Counted from the stretch's first letter, positions 54,374-63,157 are shown. The stretch: 64,000 bases of DNA from Methanomassiliicoccales archaeon (GCA_004377185.1 SOIM01000021.1:62001-126000), one strand, 5' to 3'. The notes: generated by a model from the sequence alone, not told the origin. Made by a program: numbers and translations.

Positions 54374-54437
54374 CTTCTTCCCCGTCGGAAAACGTGATTG
54401 TTCTATTAAAGCTATTACGGAGTAATAGGACGAGACA

Positions 54438-54890
54438 CTAACGAGCGAACAGGCCGAACAAAACCGCGAAAAGAATCGCCATGGCTATGATTATGCCGAT
54501 GATTATGGCAATGAGAGCCATCTTGGAACTTGATCCCCAGACGAGCGGGATGGGTCCGAGAAAGACCACACCACCGTGCTTCGGTTTGACGGATGGGGTC
54601 ATTCCTCCTTTTCCTCCAGGAGCCGATCCTTCTTTGCTTGCCGGAGCGCGGGACCTGCCAGGTGACGGTTCGTATGGCTGAACTGCATAGGCTTTGAAGA
54701 AGTAGATGATGCCAACGACCACTCCGAGGAAGACCATCAATCCGCCAACAAAGGCAATTCCGCCTGTGGCCGTGTATACCGGGACGATCAACCAAATGGA
54801 GAATGTTCCATGGCCAAGAGGTACTGCGATAGCGAGGAGAACCGCTCCAAATACAATCAAGCCAAGAGCGGTCCATTTCAACTTCTTCAT
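54438..54890 (-). CDS. DUF131-family membrane protein
   Basis: The 150-residue protein starts at ATG 54890; TATAAAAG at 54912-54919 predicts transcription from about 54890, so the GTG at 54911 is unlikely. Helices at about 7-27, 34-62 and 120-148 surround a Pro/Gly-rich loop. HGGVVFLGPIPLVWG matches the conserved core of archaeal DUF131. Function is unknown. Confidence 0.8.
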   Translation of the reverse strand: MKKLKWTALGLIVFGAVLLAIAVPLGHGTFSIWLIVPVYTATGGIAFVGGLMVFLGVVVGIIYFFKAYAVQPYEPSPGRSRAPASKEGSAPGGKGGMTPSVKPKHGGVVFLGPIPLVWGSSSKMALIAIIIGIIIAMAILFAVLFGLFAR

Positions 54891-54911
54891 CAATCTCAAA
54901 TCAAGGTGCAC

Positions 54912-54919
54912 CTTTTATA
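54912..54919 (-). promoter_or_regulatory. TATA box of the DUF131 gene
   Basis: The minus-strand sequence TATAAAAG sits about 26 bp from ATG 54890 and settles that start as leaderless. Confidence 0.6.
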
Positions 54920-54930
54920 CATATCTTTCG

Positions 54931-54956
54931 GGTTTTTCCGCGTTGACCGAAAAACC
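54931..54956. promoter_or_regulatory. Inverted repeat GGTTTTTC/GAAAAACC
   Basis: Eight-base arms at 54931-54938 and 54949-54956 with a 10-bp spacer lie between divergent genes, just upstream of the DUF131 TATA box. It could be an operator. Confidence 0.4.
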
Positions 54957-55043
54957 TCCTGGCCCTTGTAGGATTGTCTCGCCTTGAACGCTCTGCAGAA
55001 TATGAGAGCGGGACAGCAGAACCCGGTGTTGTGTTGCATCGAT

Positions 55044-55067
55044 TTTCGGTTACACCCCTAACCGAAA
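55044..55067. promoter_or_regulatory. Inverted repeat TTTCGGTTA/TAACCGAAA before a small gene
   Basis: Perfect 9-bp arms (55044-55052, 55059-55067) with a 6-bp spacer lie 28 bp upstream of the GTG at 55095. The paralogous gene at 21622 also has a 24-bp symmetric site at its start, although the base sequence differs. Confidence 0.55.
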
Positions 55068-55094
55068 GATATCAAGGAAATGGAGGGAGAGACT

Positions 55095-55400
55095 GTGGAG
55101 ATAAAGAACACAATGGAGATGTTAGGCCTCAAAGAAGCAACAATAGTCTCCTTCGACATTCCCAACAGAGATAGGTGCGGGAGGAGCAACATCCAGAGAT
55201 TTCTTCATGGACGAACTGATACCAAGAGCGTGAACGGAAAGATGAAGACATACAGATATCCAGGCCTATTGGATGAGGGCGGATTCAGATTGGGGCAATC
55301 GGTGTTTCTCCTTCCCCCTGATCTTGCATCTAGACTGATTCTGAAACTGAGGGGACTGAAAATAAGCCATCGCTATTGGGATGTGTTGGTGCACGGGTAG
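55095..55400 (+). CDS. Paralogue of the small palindrome-associated protein
   Basis: The 101-residue protein (GTG 55095, behind GGAGGGAG; ATG 55080 would place that site inside the gene) is related to the product of 21622-21927. TIVSFDIPNRDR, RFLHGRT, GLLDEGGFRLGQSVFLLP and LILKLRG align with it. The FDIP strand and GQSVFLLP strand recall Cas2-like or PaaX-C-like ferredoxin folds, but catalysis is not evident. I infer a small DNA- or RNA-binding protein. Confidence 0.55.
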   Translation: MEIKNTMEMLGLKEATIVSFDIPNRDRCGRSNIQRFLHGRTDTKSVNGKMKTYRYPGLLDEGGFRLGQSVFLLPPDLASRLILKLRGLKISHRYWDVLVHG

Positions 55401-55530
55401 TTCCCCGCATTTGACTGGAAGAGTTCTCGGTCGACACTGGGTTTTTTCTCTTGCAAGTCAGAGCAACCGCAAGGCCGTCCCCAGACCCGGGACAATATCC
55501 TTAAGTCTGCTCCGCCCATTACGAGAGGAA

Positions 55531-56400
55531 ATGATCAAACAGCTCGTCAAAAGGCTTCTCCAGAAGACTGGCTGCAATGTCAGAATCAAAGGAGAGATTC
55601 TCGAAGCTTGGAGAGGCGGCACAAAACTGACCATAGCGTTTCCCTCAGAAGAGACTGCCAAAGATATCGTTGAGCACATTGTTGGCATGGAAGGGCAGGC
55701 GGTAGTGGTCCCGCTTTTCAATGGTTTTACCGCGGATGAACCGAAATCGGAAGGAATCACCGTCCTGGGCAGAACCGAACTGGAGGATGAAATAGTACAA
55801 GTGCTCATGGGCAGGAAGAAGGCCAGAGAGACCGTGCTTGCAGCGTTCTTTGCCGATTCATTGGATGAAGAGCTCCAGGAGGCTATGGCCAAACCCATTG
55901 TCGAGAGGGAGGAAGTGATAGAGATAGGCAGCAAGACCGTGGAGGGTTTCAACTACATACTTGACCTCGTGCCGTATTTCGTGTTTGGATACCATTCCGT
56001 CGTTGAGTTGGGGGAAGGAGAGGTCCATGAGACGAAGGGTGTCATAGGCGTCAACGCCCTGACAGAATCACCGGAAGTCTGGACTGAGGACTTCGAAAGA
56101 GTGGACAGCCTGGAGTACTTCGACAGGAAGCTCGAGCCCAAGATTGATGAAAGGGAAGCCTTCCAGATAGCCCAAAATGAAGCGATGGAACTGGGGACTA
56201 TGGAGAAGGAAAGAGTCAAGGAAACTGGAAGCGCCAGGGTCGTGGAGAAGAAGAGAATCAAACCGAAGAAGGAGGACATCCAGATAGAAGGAGGAGGCCT
56301 GGTCTATCTCCCCATTTGGTGCGTCGAAGGGACGAAAGGAGTGATAATAATCAATGCGTGTACTGGAAAGATCCTGAGAGAGAATCTGTACCATTCCTAG
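55531..56400 (+). CDS. Conserved-looking protein of unknown function
   Basis: The 289-residue protein starts at ATG 55531 behind GAGAGGAA. It is charged and soluble. The N-terminal third (GEILEAWRGGTKLTIAFPS, EHIVGMEGQAVVVPLFNG) looks like an alpha-beta domain. The end (GGLVYLPIWCVEGTKGVIII, INACTGKI) recalls PepSY-like domains. I recognise no family. Confidence 0.6.
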   Translation: MIKQLVKRLLQKTGCNVRIKGEILEAWRGGTKLTIAFPSEETAKDIVEHIVGMEGQAVVVPLFNGFTADEPKSEGITVLGRTELEDEIVQVLMGRKKARETVLAAFFADSLDEELQEAMAKPIVEREEVIEIGSKTVEGFNYILDLVPYFVFGYHSVVELGEGEVHETKGVIGVNALTESPEVWTEDFERVDSLEYFDRKLEPKIDEREAFQIAQNEAMELGTMEKERVKETGSARVVEKKRIKPKKEDIQIEGGGLVYLPIWCVEGTKGVIIINACTGKILRENLYHS

Positions 56401-56493
56401 TTCCGGTCAAAGTGCTGATTTCTCCTAATTCGAACTGAAAGGGCTGTGCGAAAAGTTAATTACTCGACCTTGCATTTTGAAAGACCGGTTTTG

Positions 56494-56700
56494 ATGGCGA
56501 TTCCCCCTCCTGAACCAGAAAAAGGAAGAGAAGAACCGGTAGGCATTGGCATGGTAATCGGAGGATCTGCTGGTCTCATCATAGGAGGGGTGGCTGGTGG
56601 ACCGTTGGGGTCCTCCATAGGTGGAGTGCTGGGTGCCTTCCTGGGTCACTTCATCGAACACTACGAGATGAGGAGGAAGGAAACGGTGGAGGGACTGTAG
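56494..56700 (+). CDS. Small glycine-zipper membrane protein
   Basis: The 68-residue protein has a polar start and a Gly-rich hydrophobic stretch (MVIGGSAGLIIGGVAGG, then GSSIGGVLGAFLGHF) of the glycine-zipper kind, which packs helices in membranes. It ends 1 bp before the next gene, so they are likely expressed together. Confidence 0.6.
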   Translation: MAIPPPEPEKGREEPVGIGMVIGGSAGLIIGGVAGGPLGSSIGGVLGAFLGHFIEHYEMRRKETVEGL

Positions 56701-56701
56701 G

Positions 56702-57142
56702 ATGGAAGAAGAGAGACGACTGGAGATCGTCTTCATAACCAGAACCTACATGATGCTTCTCTACGTAATAGCCACCATATTCCTTCTCCTGATACTCGGT
56801 GGGATACTCAACAGCACCAGCAAGAAGCCAGACGCTGTCTTCAATCTGTATCTGGCTTTGGGACTGTGGATATGCTTCGTCGCCGGAGGAATGGTGTACG
56901 AGTACCACAGGGAGGCTTTCCTGCGTATTGGATATGCAAGGAAGTCGGTCAAGATCGTCCTTCCATTGGCTTTCCTCCTCACTGTGGGCATTCCAATAAT
57001 ACTCGTGGCGGAGTTCATGGCAGACCCGGGCATTAGATTGGTCTTCTCGATAGTAATCGTACTTCTCAGCATACTTATGTGGCGGACAGTGTCCATGCTC
57101 ATCCGGGAAAAACGGAAGGCGTTCGTGGAAAGGAGGTTCTGA
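56702..57142 (+). CDS. Four-helix membrane protein of unknown function
   Basis: The 146-residue protein has hydrophobic helices at about 14-35, 45-65, 82-104 and 109-130, and a basic tail. It follows the glycine-zipper gene directly. I recognise no family. Confidence 0.65.
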   Translation: MEEERRLEIVFITRTYMMLLYVIATIFLLLILGGILNSTSKKPDAVFNLYLALGLWICFVAGGMVYEYHREAFLRIGYARKSVKIVLPLAFLLTVGIPIILVAEFMADPGIRLVFSIVIVLLSILMWRTVSMLIREKRKAFVERRF

Positions 57143-57148
57143 AAGCGG

Positions 57149-57598
57149 CTAGGACTTCACAAGCTTCTCTATGGTTCTTGTTATCCTGTCCCAGTGGCTT
57201 CCCTGCCAGTAATACTTGTTGCAGTTCGGACAGAACCAGAACTCCTCCTGACGGTCGTAGACCCCTCCAGGAACTTCCCCCTCCGCTGAGGACTTGTCCA
57301 CCTTCTCTATCCGAGCGTTGCAGAGTGAGCACCTGGACATGGGTTCAGTGACCTTCAGCTCAAGCTCTTTCATCGTGAATGTGAGCTGTTCCTCAAGATC
57401 ATCGCTCTCCACATACAGTGCTTGCGCCTTGACGGTGCTGCTCAGTTCCTTGTCCCTCGTAAGAATGACCCTGCCTTCCTCAATCGCAATCTCTACGATC
57501 TCTCGGTCCGGAATGGGGCCTGGATAGAGAACATCGAACCCCAAAAGCCTCAGCCATCTTGCAAGGCTCCCGAGCATATGGTCGCAGATGAACCTCAA
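57149..57598 (-). CDS. Mut7-C RNase-domain protein
   Basis: The 149-residue protein begins MRFICDHMLGSLARWLRLLG, the PIN-like Mut7-C start, followed by ILTRDKEL. A zinc ribbon (CSLC, about 92-95, and CPNC, about 122-125) ends the protein. Mut7-C proteins are thought to be RNA nucleases. Overlap with the upstream reductase gene is 4 bp. Confidence 0.85.
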   Translation of the reverse strand: MRFICDHMLGSLARWLRLLGFDVLYPGPIPDREIVEIAIEEGRVILTRDKELSSTVKAQALYVESDDLEEQLTFTMKELELKVTEPMSRCSLCNARIEKVDKSSAEGEVPGGVYDRQEEFWFCPNCNKYYWQGSHWDRITRTIEKLVKS

Positions 57599-58233
57599 CG
57601 CTTCACCTCATATTCGAGAAGAATCCCATCCCCGAGCTGCCTTGATTTCGTGAGAACGAGCGGGATGATATCCTCGAATGCAGCGGCACCCTCACCGCCA
57701 GCCAGTGTGGGAGATCTCACACCCCCGATAACCATGCTTCCAACAAAGACCTTCAGTTCATTCACCAACCCCTCTTTCAAGAAGGTCCAAATGACTGTTT
57801 CGCCACCCTCCACCAGCACCTTCCTCACGCCCTTCTCGTACAGATGGCTCAGCAAAGAAGAGATGTCCACCTCATCTTCTCCAAACCTCGCAACCTCCGC
57901 CTGGCCGAAAGTGGATTCGCATCCCTCGGACGTGACTATGAGCGTTGGGGCATCCCCTTTGAGGACCTCGGCTTCCAAGGGAGTTCTGCCGTTCGAGTCA
58001 AGAACAATGCGTAGGGGCTTTCGGGCATCCTGCACATATTTCTCCTTCACGGTCAGATTCGGGTCGTCAGAAAGAATGGTCCCTACACCCACCAGAATGG
58101 CATCACACTCGTTCCGGAGCCTGTGCACCCTTGCAATGTCCTCCTCATTCGAGATCCTAGTCTGTCTCCGAGAAGGAAGGGCGATCTTCCCATCAATGGA
58201 CACAGCACAGTTGACTATGACTTTTGGTCTCAA
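57595..58233 (-). CDS. 2,5-diamino-6-ribosylamino-pyrimidinone 5'-phosphate reductase (RibD C-terminal domain)
   Basis: The 212-residue reductase acts in archaeal riboflavin synthesis. It has NCAVSIDGKIALPS, RNECDAILVGVGTILSDDP and VLVEGGETV. I choose TTG 58233 because TTATATAC at 58253-58260 (minus strand) predicts a leaderless start there; an upstream frame to 58263 contains the TATA box itself. Confidence 0.83.
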   Translation of the reverse strand: MRPKVIVNCAVSIDGKIALPSRRQTRISNEEDIARVHRLRNECDAILVGVGTILSDDPNLTVKEKYVQDARKPLRIVLDSNGRTPLEAEVLKGDAPTLIVTSEGCESTFGQAEVARFGEDEVDISSLLSHLYEKGVRKVLVEGGETVIWTFLKEGLVNELKVFVGSMVIGGVRSPTLAGGEGAAAFEDIIPLVLTKSRQLGDGILLEYEVKR

Positions 58234-58252
58234 CGTCCAGTATATTACCGAT

Positions 58253-58260
58253 GTATATAA
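58253..58260 (-). promoter_or_regulatory. TATA box of the pyrimidine reductase gene
   Basis: Minus-strand TTATATAC is about 26 bp from TTG 58233. The divergent PAC2 gene has its own AT-rich element (GGTTTAAGT near 58285). Confidence 0.6.
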
Positions 58261-58317
58261 CAATAATTGGTAATCTTGCAGAGAGGTTTAAGTAAGGGTA
58301 TTACAATCGCATCCATA

Positions 58318-59097
58318 ATGGCTCCACCGAATGATGTCCACATATACGAACTTCGAAGAATGGACTTGAAGGGAGCGACGGTCATAGACGGCTTCCCGAG
58401 CGTGGGATTAGTGAGCTCGATCGTTGCAAACTACCTGATAAACGCGCTTTCGCTGAAGCAGATCGGCATGATGGACTCAGTGTACTTTCCCACCGTGTCC
58501 CTGATAAGGGATGGGGAACCCATGAACCCCGTCAGGATATACGCGGGAAAGGAGCCTGCCGCCGGGCCCCATGACAAGATAGTTGTTTTCATCTCGGAGT
58601 TCCAGCCTCCTCCGAACCTCATCAAGGTGATTGCCTCAACGGTCCTGGATTGGGCTCAGGAACAGAAGTGCGAGATGATGGTCTGCCCAGAGGGACTAAT
58701 TGTGGACAAGGACAAGGATTTGAGCACGAACGACGCAATCGAGGTCTATGGCATCGGCAGCACGCCAAGGGCGGCCGAGCTTCTGAAAACCCACAACATT
58801 ACGATCTTTGAGGAGGGTGTGATAACCGGAGTTGCTGGTGTTCTCCTGAACGAGGGCAAGAAGAGGGAGTTCAGCGTTCTCAGCCTTCTGTCGGAAGCCC
58901 ATCCAGACTATCCGGACGCCCGCGCGGCGGCTCGGGTCATAGAGACCATCGACAAGTTACTGCTCCACACTGAACTGGATGCCCAACCCCTGTACGAAGA
59001 AGCAGAGAGAATAGAAGAACAGCTCAAGACCATTCATCGCCAGACGACGATGGCCAAGAAACCGCCAGTGCCCACTCGGCCATCGATGTACGGGTAG
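58318..59097 (+). CDS. PAC2-family protein (proteasome assembly chaperone-like)
   Basis: The 259-residue protein has the PAC2 features VIDGFPSVGLVSSIVANYLI, then FISEFQPPPNLI, and GVAGVLLNEGKKR. ATG 58318 lies about 30 bp after TTTAAGT, so it is leaderless. Archaeal PAC2 proteins resemble proteasome assembly chaperones but their role is unsettled. Confidence 0.85.
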   Translation: MAPPNDVHIYELRRMDLKGATVIDGFPSVGLVSSIVANYLINALSLKQIGMMDSVYFPTVSLIRDGEPMNPVRIYAGKEPAAGPHDKIVVFISEFQPPPNLIKVIASTVLDWAQEQKCEMMVCPEGLIVDKDKDLSTNDAIEVYGIGSTPRAAELLKTHNITIFEEGVITGVAGVLLNEGKKREFSVLSLLSEAHPDYPDARAAARVIETIDKLLLHTELDAQPLYEEAERIEEQLKTIHRQTTMAKKPPVPTRPSMYG

Positions 59098-59098
59098 C

Positions 59099-60130
59099 CT
59101 AACTGGGCCTTACGCAAACCTTGTACAGATCGTTGATTCTAGTTTTGTCGAACTCCACATCGAAGAAATGCCCAAAGAGCCACATGTTGGTCTTGGCGTG
59201 GTTCGAGATTTCTCTGGTCAAAAAGGTTGATTCTCCGTCCGCCAAGACCATGTAGGGCAAAACCTGATCGGAGAGATGGACATCCAGCGTGGCACCACCT
59301 TTCCATTCATCCATCAGCTTCTTGGAAGCGGTCTGACCCACCTTTTCAGCCCTCACCCCCCTCTCTGCCAGCGAATTCGCACCCAGGATCGTCCTATCCG
59401 TCTCGGCCCAGAGCACGATTCCTCCGCCCTGTCCGAACGCATCTTCACCACCGAGGGTCTTCGCGTCTATGCCGGTCTTTCCCAATCCTGCCAGTTCTTC
59501 CTCCGCTGCCTTTTTCATGCGGTCCGCCACATGAGATGGCAGATTCCCCACATGGGAGATCCCTCCAATCGATCTGAGATCCCCTTTCTCTTCCAGTCTC
59601 AAAGGAGCCAGTTTTTCTATTGGTTCCACGTGCAAGACCACCTTTCCACCACCTTTCGGGTAGTAGCCCCTCCTCACCCTTTCAATTCGGGCGAACACGC
59701 CCATCTTCTCGATCATGGGGAGGAACACGAACTGGAAATAGTCGATGGGGGGAGACCAGCGGACATCTGTCCCACCTGTCACCGTGAAAACGGACTTCGT
59801 AGGAGCATGGAGTGCGGGAATCAGACAAGCCTGGAACACAAGGGTTATGGCACCGGCGGTCCCAACATCGAAATTGAACTTACCACCCCTCAGTTCACCT
59901 GGATGGAGCTCAACCTTCTGGGAGCCTATCTCCAAACCCTCCACTTTGGCATCACACAACCTGGCCACTGATTTAATCGATGTCAAGTGTTGGGCGGCCA
60001 AGCCTGGCTTTGGCCTTCCTGCCCTTATCTTCACTATTCTTATGTCCTTACCAGTCACGGCCGAGAGGGCAACGGACATCCTGAGTATCTGCCCCCCTCC
60101 TTCGCCCCAGGACCCATCTATCTCGATCAT
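59099..60130 (-). CDS. rtcA: RNA 3'-terminal phosphate cyclase
   Basis: The 343-residue enzyme converts RNA 3'-phosphate to a 2',3'-cyclic phosphate through an AMP-His intermediate. It begins IDGSWGEGGGQILR, contains YYPKGGGKV, and the C-terminal His in SNHAKTNMW (about 308) matches the adenylated His. A ribbon-helix-helix-like gene precedes it at 27 bp. Confidence 0.9.
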   Translation of the reverse strand: MIEIDGSWGEGGGQILRMSVALSAVTGKDIRIVKIRAGRPKPGLAAQHLTSIKSVARLCDAKVEGLEIGSQKVELHPGELRGGKFNFDVGTAGAITLVFQACLIPALHAPTKSVFTVTGGTDVRWSPPIDYFQFVFLPMIEKMGVFARIERVRRGYYPKGGGKVVLHVEPIEKLAPLRLEEKGDLRSIGGISHVGNLPSHVADRMKKAAEEELAGLGKTGIDAKTLGGEDAFGQGGGIVLWAETDRTILGANSLAERGVRAEKVGQTASKKLMDEWKGGATLDVHLSDQVLPYMVLADGESTFLTREISNHAKTNMWLFGHFFDVEFDKTRINDLYKVCVRPS

Positions 60131-60157
60131 TCCTGCACCGGACCAAGAATCAGAACC

Positions 60158-60349
60158 TCACACATCGTCGAAGCGGCCTGCTTCCTCTGCCTCGATCAGT
60201 TTGTCCAGTTCCCCTGCTAATCTCTGAATCCCTCGGGCCGTTTCTATCAAACGGCGAGCGAGCTGGTCCATCGTCTCCCCCTCTTCAGCCAGCTTCTGCA
60301 GTTCTTCCAGGGTCTCTTTGTCGATCTTTAGTGTGGCTTCCTCACTCAC
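60158..60349 (-). CDS. Small antitoxin-like protein (DUF7557/ribbon-helix-helix type)
   Basis: The 63-residue protein starts at GTG 60349 behind GGGGTGA. The start ATLKIDKETLEELQKLAEEG resembles archaeal DUF7557 and VapB-like antitoxin arms, followed by a long helix rich in Leu and Glu. It precedes rtcA by 27 bp. No toxin gene is seen; control of rtcA is a possibility. Confidence 0.6.
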   Translation of the reverse strand: MSEEATLKIDKETLEELQKLAEEGETMDQLARRLIETARGIQRLAGELDKLIEAEEAGRFDDV

Positions 60350-60457
60350 ACGGTTCACCCCTTTCCGGAAATGTATTGCAGCCTGTCTGAAATAGCTTTC
60401 CCAACCACTCGTTGTTGACCTCGGGCACATCTCACAAACCGCTGGTAAAGGCAAAGA

Positions 60458-60467
60458 CTTTATTTAT
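60458..60467 (+). promoter_or_regulatory. TATA box of the nucleotide-sugar genes
   Basis: TTTATTTATA lies about 32 bp before ATG 60497, in the gap between this gene and the divergent antitoxin-like gene. Confidence 0.6.
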
Positions 60468-60496
60468 ACCGTATCTTTGTGTCTCTCGGATATCAC

Positions 60497-61036
60497 ATGG
60501 CAGTCGAAATTCACCCATCCGCACATGTATCGAAGGATGCCGAAGTGGGAGAGGGGACCAGGGTCTGGCACGAAGTTCAGATTCGAGAAGGGGCAAGGGT
60601 GGGCAAGAACTGCACACTCGGAAAATGCGTGTATGTCGGAAAGAACGTAGTGGTCGGGGACAACTGCAAGATACAGAACAGGGCTTCGCTCTACCAAGGC
60701 GTGAAGGTTGGAAGCGATGTTTTCATCGGTCCCCATGTGATCGTCACGAACGATCGCCATCCAAGAGCGGACTCCCCGGACTGGAAGGTTGTTGAAACCA
60801 CAATAGAGGACGGTGCTTCGATAGGCGCCAACTCGACCATCATGTGTGGCATCACGATATGCGAGCACGCGATGATCGGGGCGGGTTCCGTCGTCACAAG
60901 AGATGTTGGACCCCACGAGCTGGTCATGGGCAATCCCGCAACGAAACGAGGATACGTATGCTCCTGCGGTAGGACACTTGACGAGGACAACCACTGTAGC
61001 CACTGTGACAAGACAATCGACATAGGAGCGCTCTAA
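60497..61036 (+). CDS. wbpD: WbpD-like hexapeptide N-acetyltransferase
   Basis: The 179-residue left-handed beta-helix protein starts with IHPSAHVSKDAEVGEGTRVW and contains NRASLYQGVKVGSDVFIGPHV, TNDRHPR and VVTRDVGPHELVMGNPA. It ends in a CxC...CxxC zinc-like tail. WbpD homologues acetylate UDP-2-acetamido-3-amino-glucuronate. Stop and next start share 1 bp (TAATG). Confidence 0.82.
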   Translation: MAVEIHPSAHVSKDAEVGEGTRVWHEVQIREGARVGKNCTLGKCVYVGKNVVVGDNCKIQNRASLYQGVKVGSDVFIGPHVIVTNDRHPRADSPDWKVVETTIEDGASIGANSTIMCGITICEHAMIGAGSVVTRDVGPHELVMGNPATKRGYVCSCGRTLDEDNHCSHCDKTIDIGAL

Positions 61037-62136
61037 TGATACCCATCGCGAAACCCAACATCGGAAAGGAGGAGGAAGAGGCCGTCCTGGAGGTTCTTAG
61101 GTCCGGATATCTGGTGAGAGGACCCAAGGCCAAGGAACTTGAGGAGAAGTTCTCGGAATATATAGGACGGAAATCTGGCGTCTCTACCAGCTCAGGAACG
61201 GCAGCACTTCATATAGCATTGCTTGCGAACGGAATAGGCAAGGACGATGAGGTCATCATACCCCCATTGACGTTCTTTGCTTCCGCCTCCACCGTATTGT
61301 TCTGCAGGGCGAAGCCCGTCTTCGTGGATGTTGACCCAGTGACGTTCAACATGGATGTGGGTAAGATCGAGGAGGTCATAACCCCAGAGACAAAGGCGAT
61401 CATGCCAGTTCATCTGTACGGACAGCCAGTGGATATGAAACCCCTGATGGAGATAGCCGAGAAACATGATCTAAAGGTGATCGAGGACGCCTGCCAGTCA
61501 CATGGGGCGGAATACGGGGGTAAGAAGGTGGGTGCATTCGGAGAAGCTTCCTGCTTCAGCTTCTATCCTACAAAGAACATGGTCGTGGGCGAGGGTGGAA
61601 TGGTTCTCGTGGATGACCAGGACGTGAAGGTCGAGTGCACGCTTCTCAGGGAGCACGGGGAGATCACGACCTACGAGCACGTTCTGTTGGGCTACAATTA
61701 CAGGATGAACGAGATAGCGGCCGCAATAGGTGTGGAACAATTGAAGAAACTGCCTGGATTCATAGAGAAGAGACAGGAGAATGCGAGGAGGCTCACGGAA
61801 GGACTGGCAGATGTGGATGGCATCCAAACACCTGTCGTGGGCGATAACCGGACTCACGTTTACTATCAGTACATAATCAAGGTCGAGAAGGAGTTCCCGC
61901 TGAACCGGGACGAACTGGTGAAGTACCTGAACGGGAAGGGAATCGGAGCTAGACCCAGCTATCCCAAGCCACTGAGTGAGCAGGCCATTCTCCGAACATT
62001 GGGTTTTGCAACGGACTGCCCGGTGGCAAGGGAAGTACTGCAGAAGATGATGGAGCTTCCTGTGCACCCGCTTGTATCCAAGGACGACATAACGTACATA
62101 GTCGACACTGTGAGGGAAGTCAGCAGGATGAGATGA
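61036..62136 (+). CDS. wbpE: DegT/DnrJ-family aminotransferase, WbpE-like
   Basis: The 366-residue PLP enzyme has GTAALHIALLANGIGKDDEV, EDACQSHGA and the PLP Lys in SFYPTKNMVVGEGG. It adds an amino group to a keto sugar nucleotide, here probably at C3 of UDP-GlcNAcA. Translation is coupled to the acetyltransferase gene. Confidence 0.85.
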   Translation: MIPIAKPNIGKEEEEAVLEVLRSGYLVRGPKAKELEEKFSEYIGRKSGVSTSSGTAALHIALLANGIGKDDEVIIPPLTFFASASTVLFCRAKPVFVDVDPVTFNMDVGKIEEVITPETKAIMPVHLYGQPVDMKPLMEIAEKHDLKVIEDACQSHGAEYGGKKVGAFGEASCFSFYPTKNMVVGEGGMVLVDDQDVKVECTLLREHGEITTYEHVLLGYNYRMNEIAAAIGVEQLKKLPGFIEKRQENARRLTEGLADVDGIQTPVVGDNRTHVYYQYIIKVEKEFPLNRDELVKYLNGKGIGARPSYPKPLSEQAILRTLGFATDCPVAREVLQKMMELPVHPLVSKDDITYIVDTVREVSRMR

Positions 62137-62145
62137 GACCAAACG

Positions 62146-62154
62146 CTTATTTAC
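62146..62154 (+). promoter_or_regulatory. TATA box of the WbpB-like gene
   Basis: CTTATTTAC lies about 30 bp before ATG 62180, favouring that ATG over GTG 62171. Confidence 0.55.
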
Positions 62155-62179
62155 TGCAAGCATTTAGGATGTGGCTGTC

Positions 62180-63157
62180 ATGTTGAACACGGGTGTTATT
62201 GGTGTAGGGTCGATGGGCAGGAACCATGCTAGGGTCTTGTCAGAGATATCAAACCTTGTGGGAATAGCTGACCCTGACAAGAAAGCGGGAGAGTCCGTAT
62301 CCAGCAAGATGGGAACTCAGTATTTCAAGGACTATCAAGACCTTCTGAAGGAAGACATTCAGGCAGTCAGCATTGCCGCCCCAACCAACGTGCATTTCGA
62401 GATCGCCAAGGATGTGATGTCCAAGGGCGTACACCCACTCGTGGAGAAACCGATGTGTCTCAGCTTGGAGGATTCGGAGAAGATGGTAAAGCTGGCAAAG
62501 GATGCGGGTCTGACCCTGGCGATCGGACACATCGAAAGGCACAACCCGGTCGTGGCTTTTGCCAAGAAGGCGCTTGCGGGCGGCGCGTACGGGGAAGCCA
62601 TTGCGCTCTCGGCCAGAAGGGTGAGCTCATTTCCAGCCAGGATAAAGGACGTGGGCGTGATCATGGATCTGGGCATTCATGACGTGGACGTGATGAGGTA
62701 CCTCCTCGGAAGCGAGGTGGAGAGCGTCTTCACGCAAGGCAAGAAGATGAAGCACGATGTCTTTGAGGACCATGCCAACATTCTCTTGGATTTCAAGAAC
62801 GGCACAACTGGGTTCGTGGAGATAAACTGGCTTACCCCGATGAAGGTTAGAAAACTTTCTCTCACTTGTTCAAAGAACTTCGTGGAGCTGGATTACGTCA
62901 AGCAATCGCTGGTGATTTCTTCTTCGTCACTGATGGAGTACGATCCGTTCAACCTCTACCAGGTGCCCCTCGAGTACGACATAAGAAAGGTCTCACTTCA
63001 GAAGGAGGAGCCATTGAAGAACGAGTTGAGCGATTTTCTCAATGCCATTACACGGAAGAAGGACCCGTTGGTAACTGGTGAGGACGCGCTCATGACCATG
63101 AGGGCGATAATGGCTGCAATCGAATCCAGCAAGACCAAGAATAGGATAGAGCTCTAG
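62180..63157 (+). CDS. wbpB: Gfo/Idh/MocA-family dehydrogenase, WbpB-like
   Basis: The 325-residue enzyme has the NAD site TGVIGVGSMGRNHARVLSE, the motif VEKPMCLS and DLGIHDVDVMRYLLG. In the Wbp pathway it oxidises C3 of UDP-GlcNAcA before WbpE acts. It has its own promoter but is in line with the two genes before it. The stop overlaps the convergent gene by 4 bp. Confidence 0.82.
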   Translation: MLNTGVIGVGSMGRNHARVLSEISNLVGIADPDKKAGESVSSKMGTQYFKDYQDLLKEDIQAVSIAAPTNVHFEIAKDVMSKGVHPLVEKPMCLSLEDSEKMVKLAKDAGLTLAIGHIERHNPVVAFAKKALAGGAYGEAIALSARRVSSFPARIKDVGVIMDLGIHDVDVMRYLLGSEVESVFTQGKKMKHDVFEDHANILLDFKNGTTGFVEINWLTPMKVRKLSLTCSKNFVELDYVKQSLVISSSSLMEYDPFNLYQVPLEYDIRKVSLQKEEPLKNELSDFLNAITRKKDPLVTGEDALMTMRAIMAAIESSKTKNRIEL

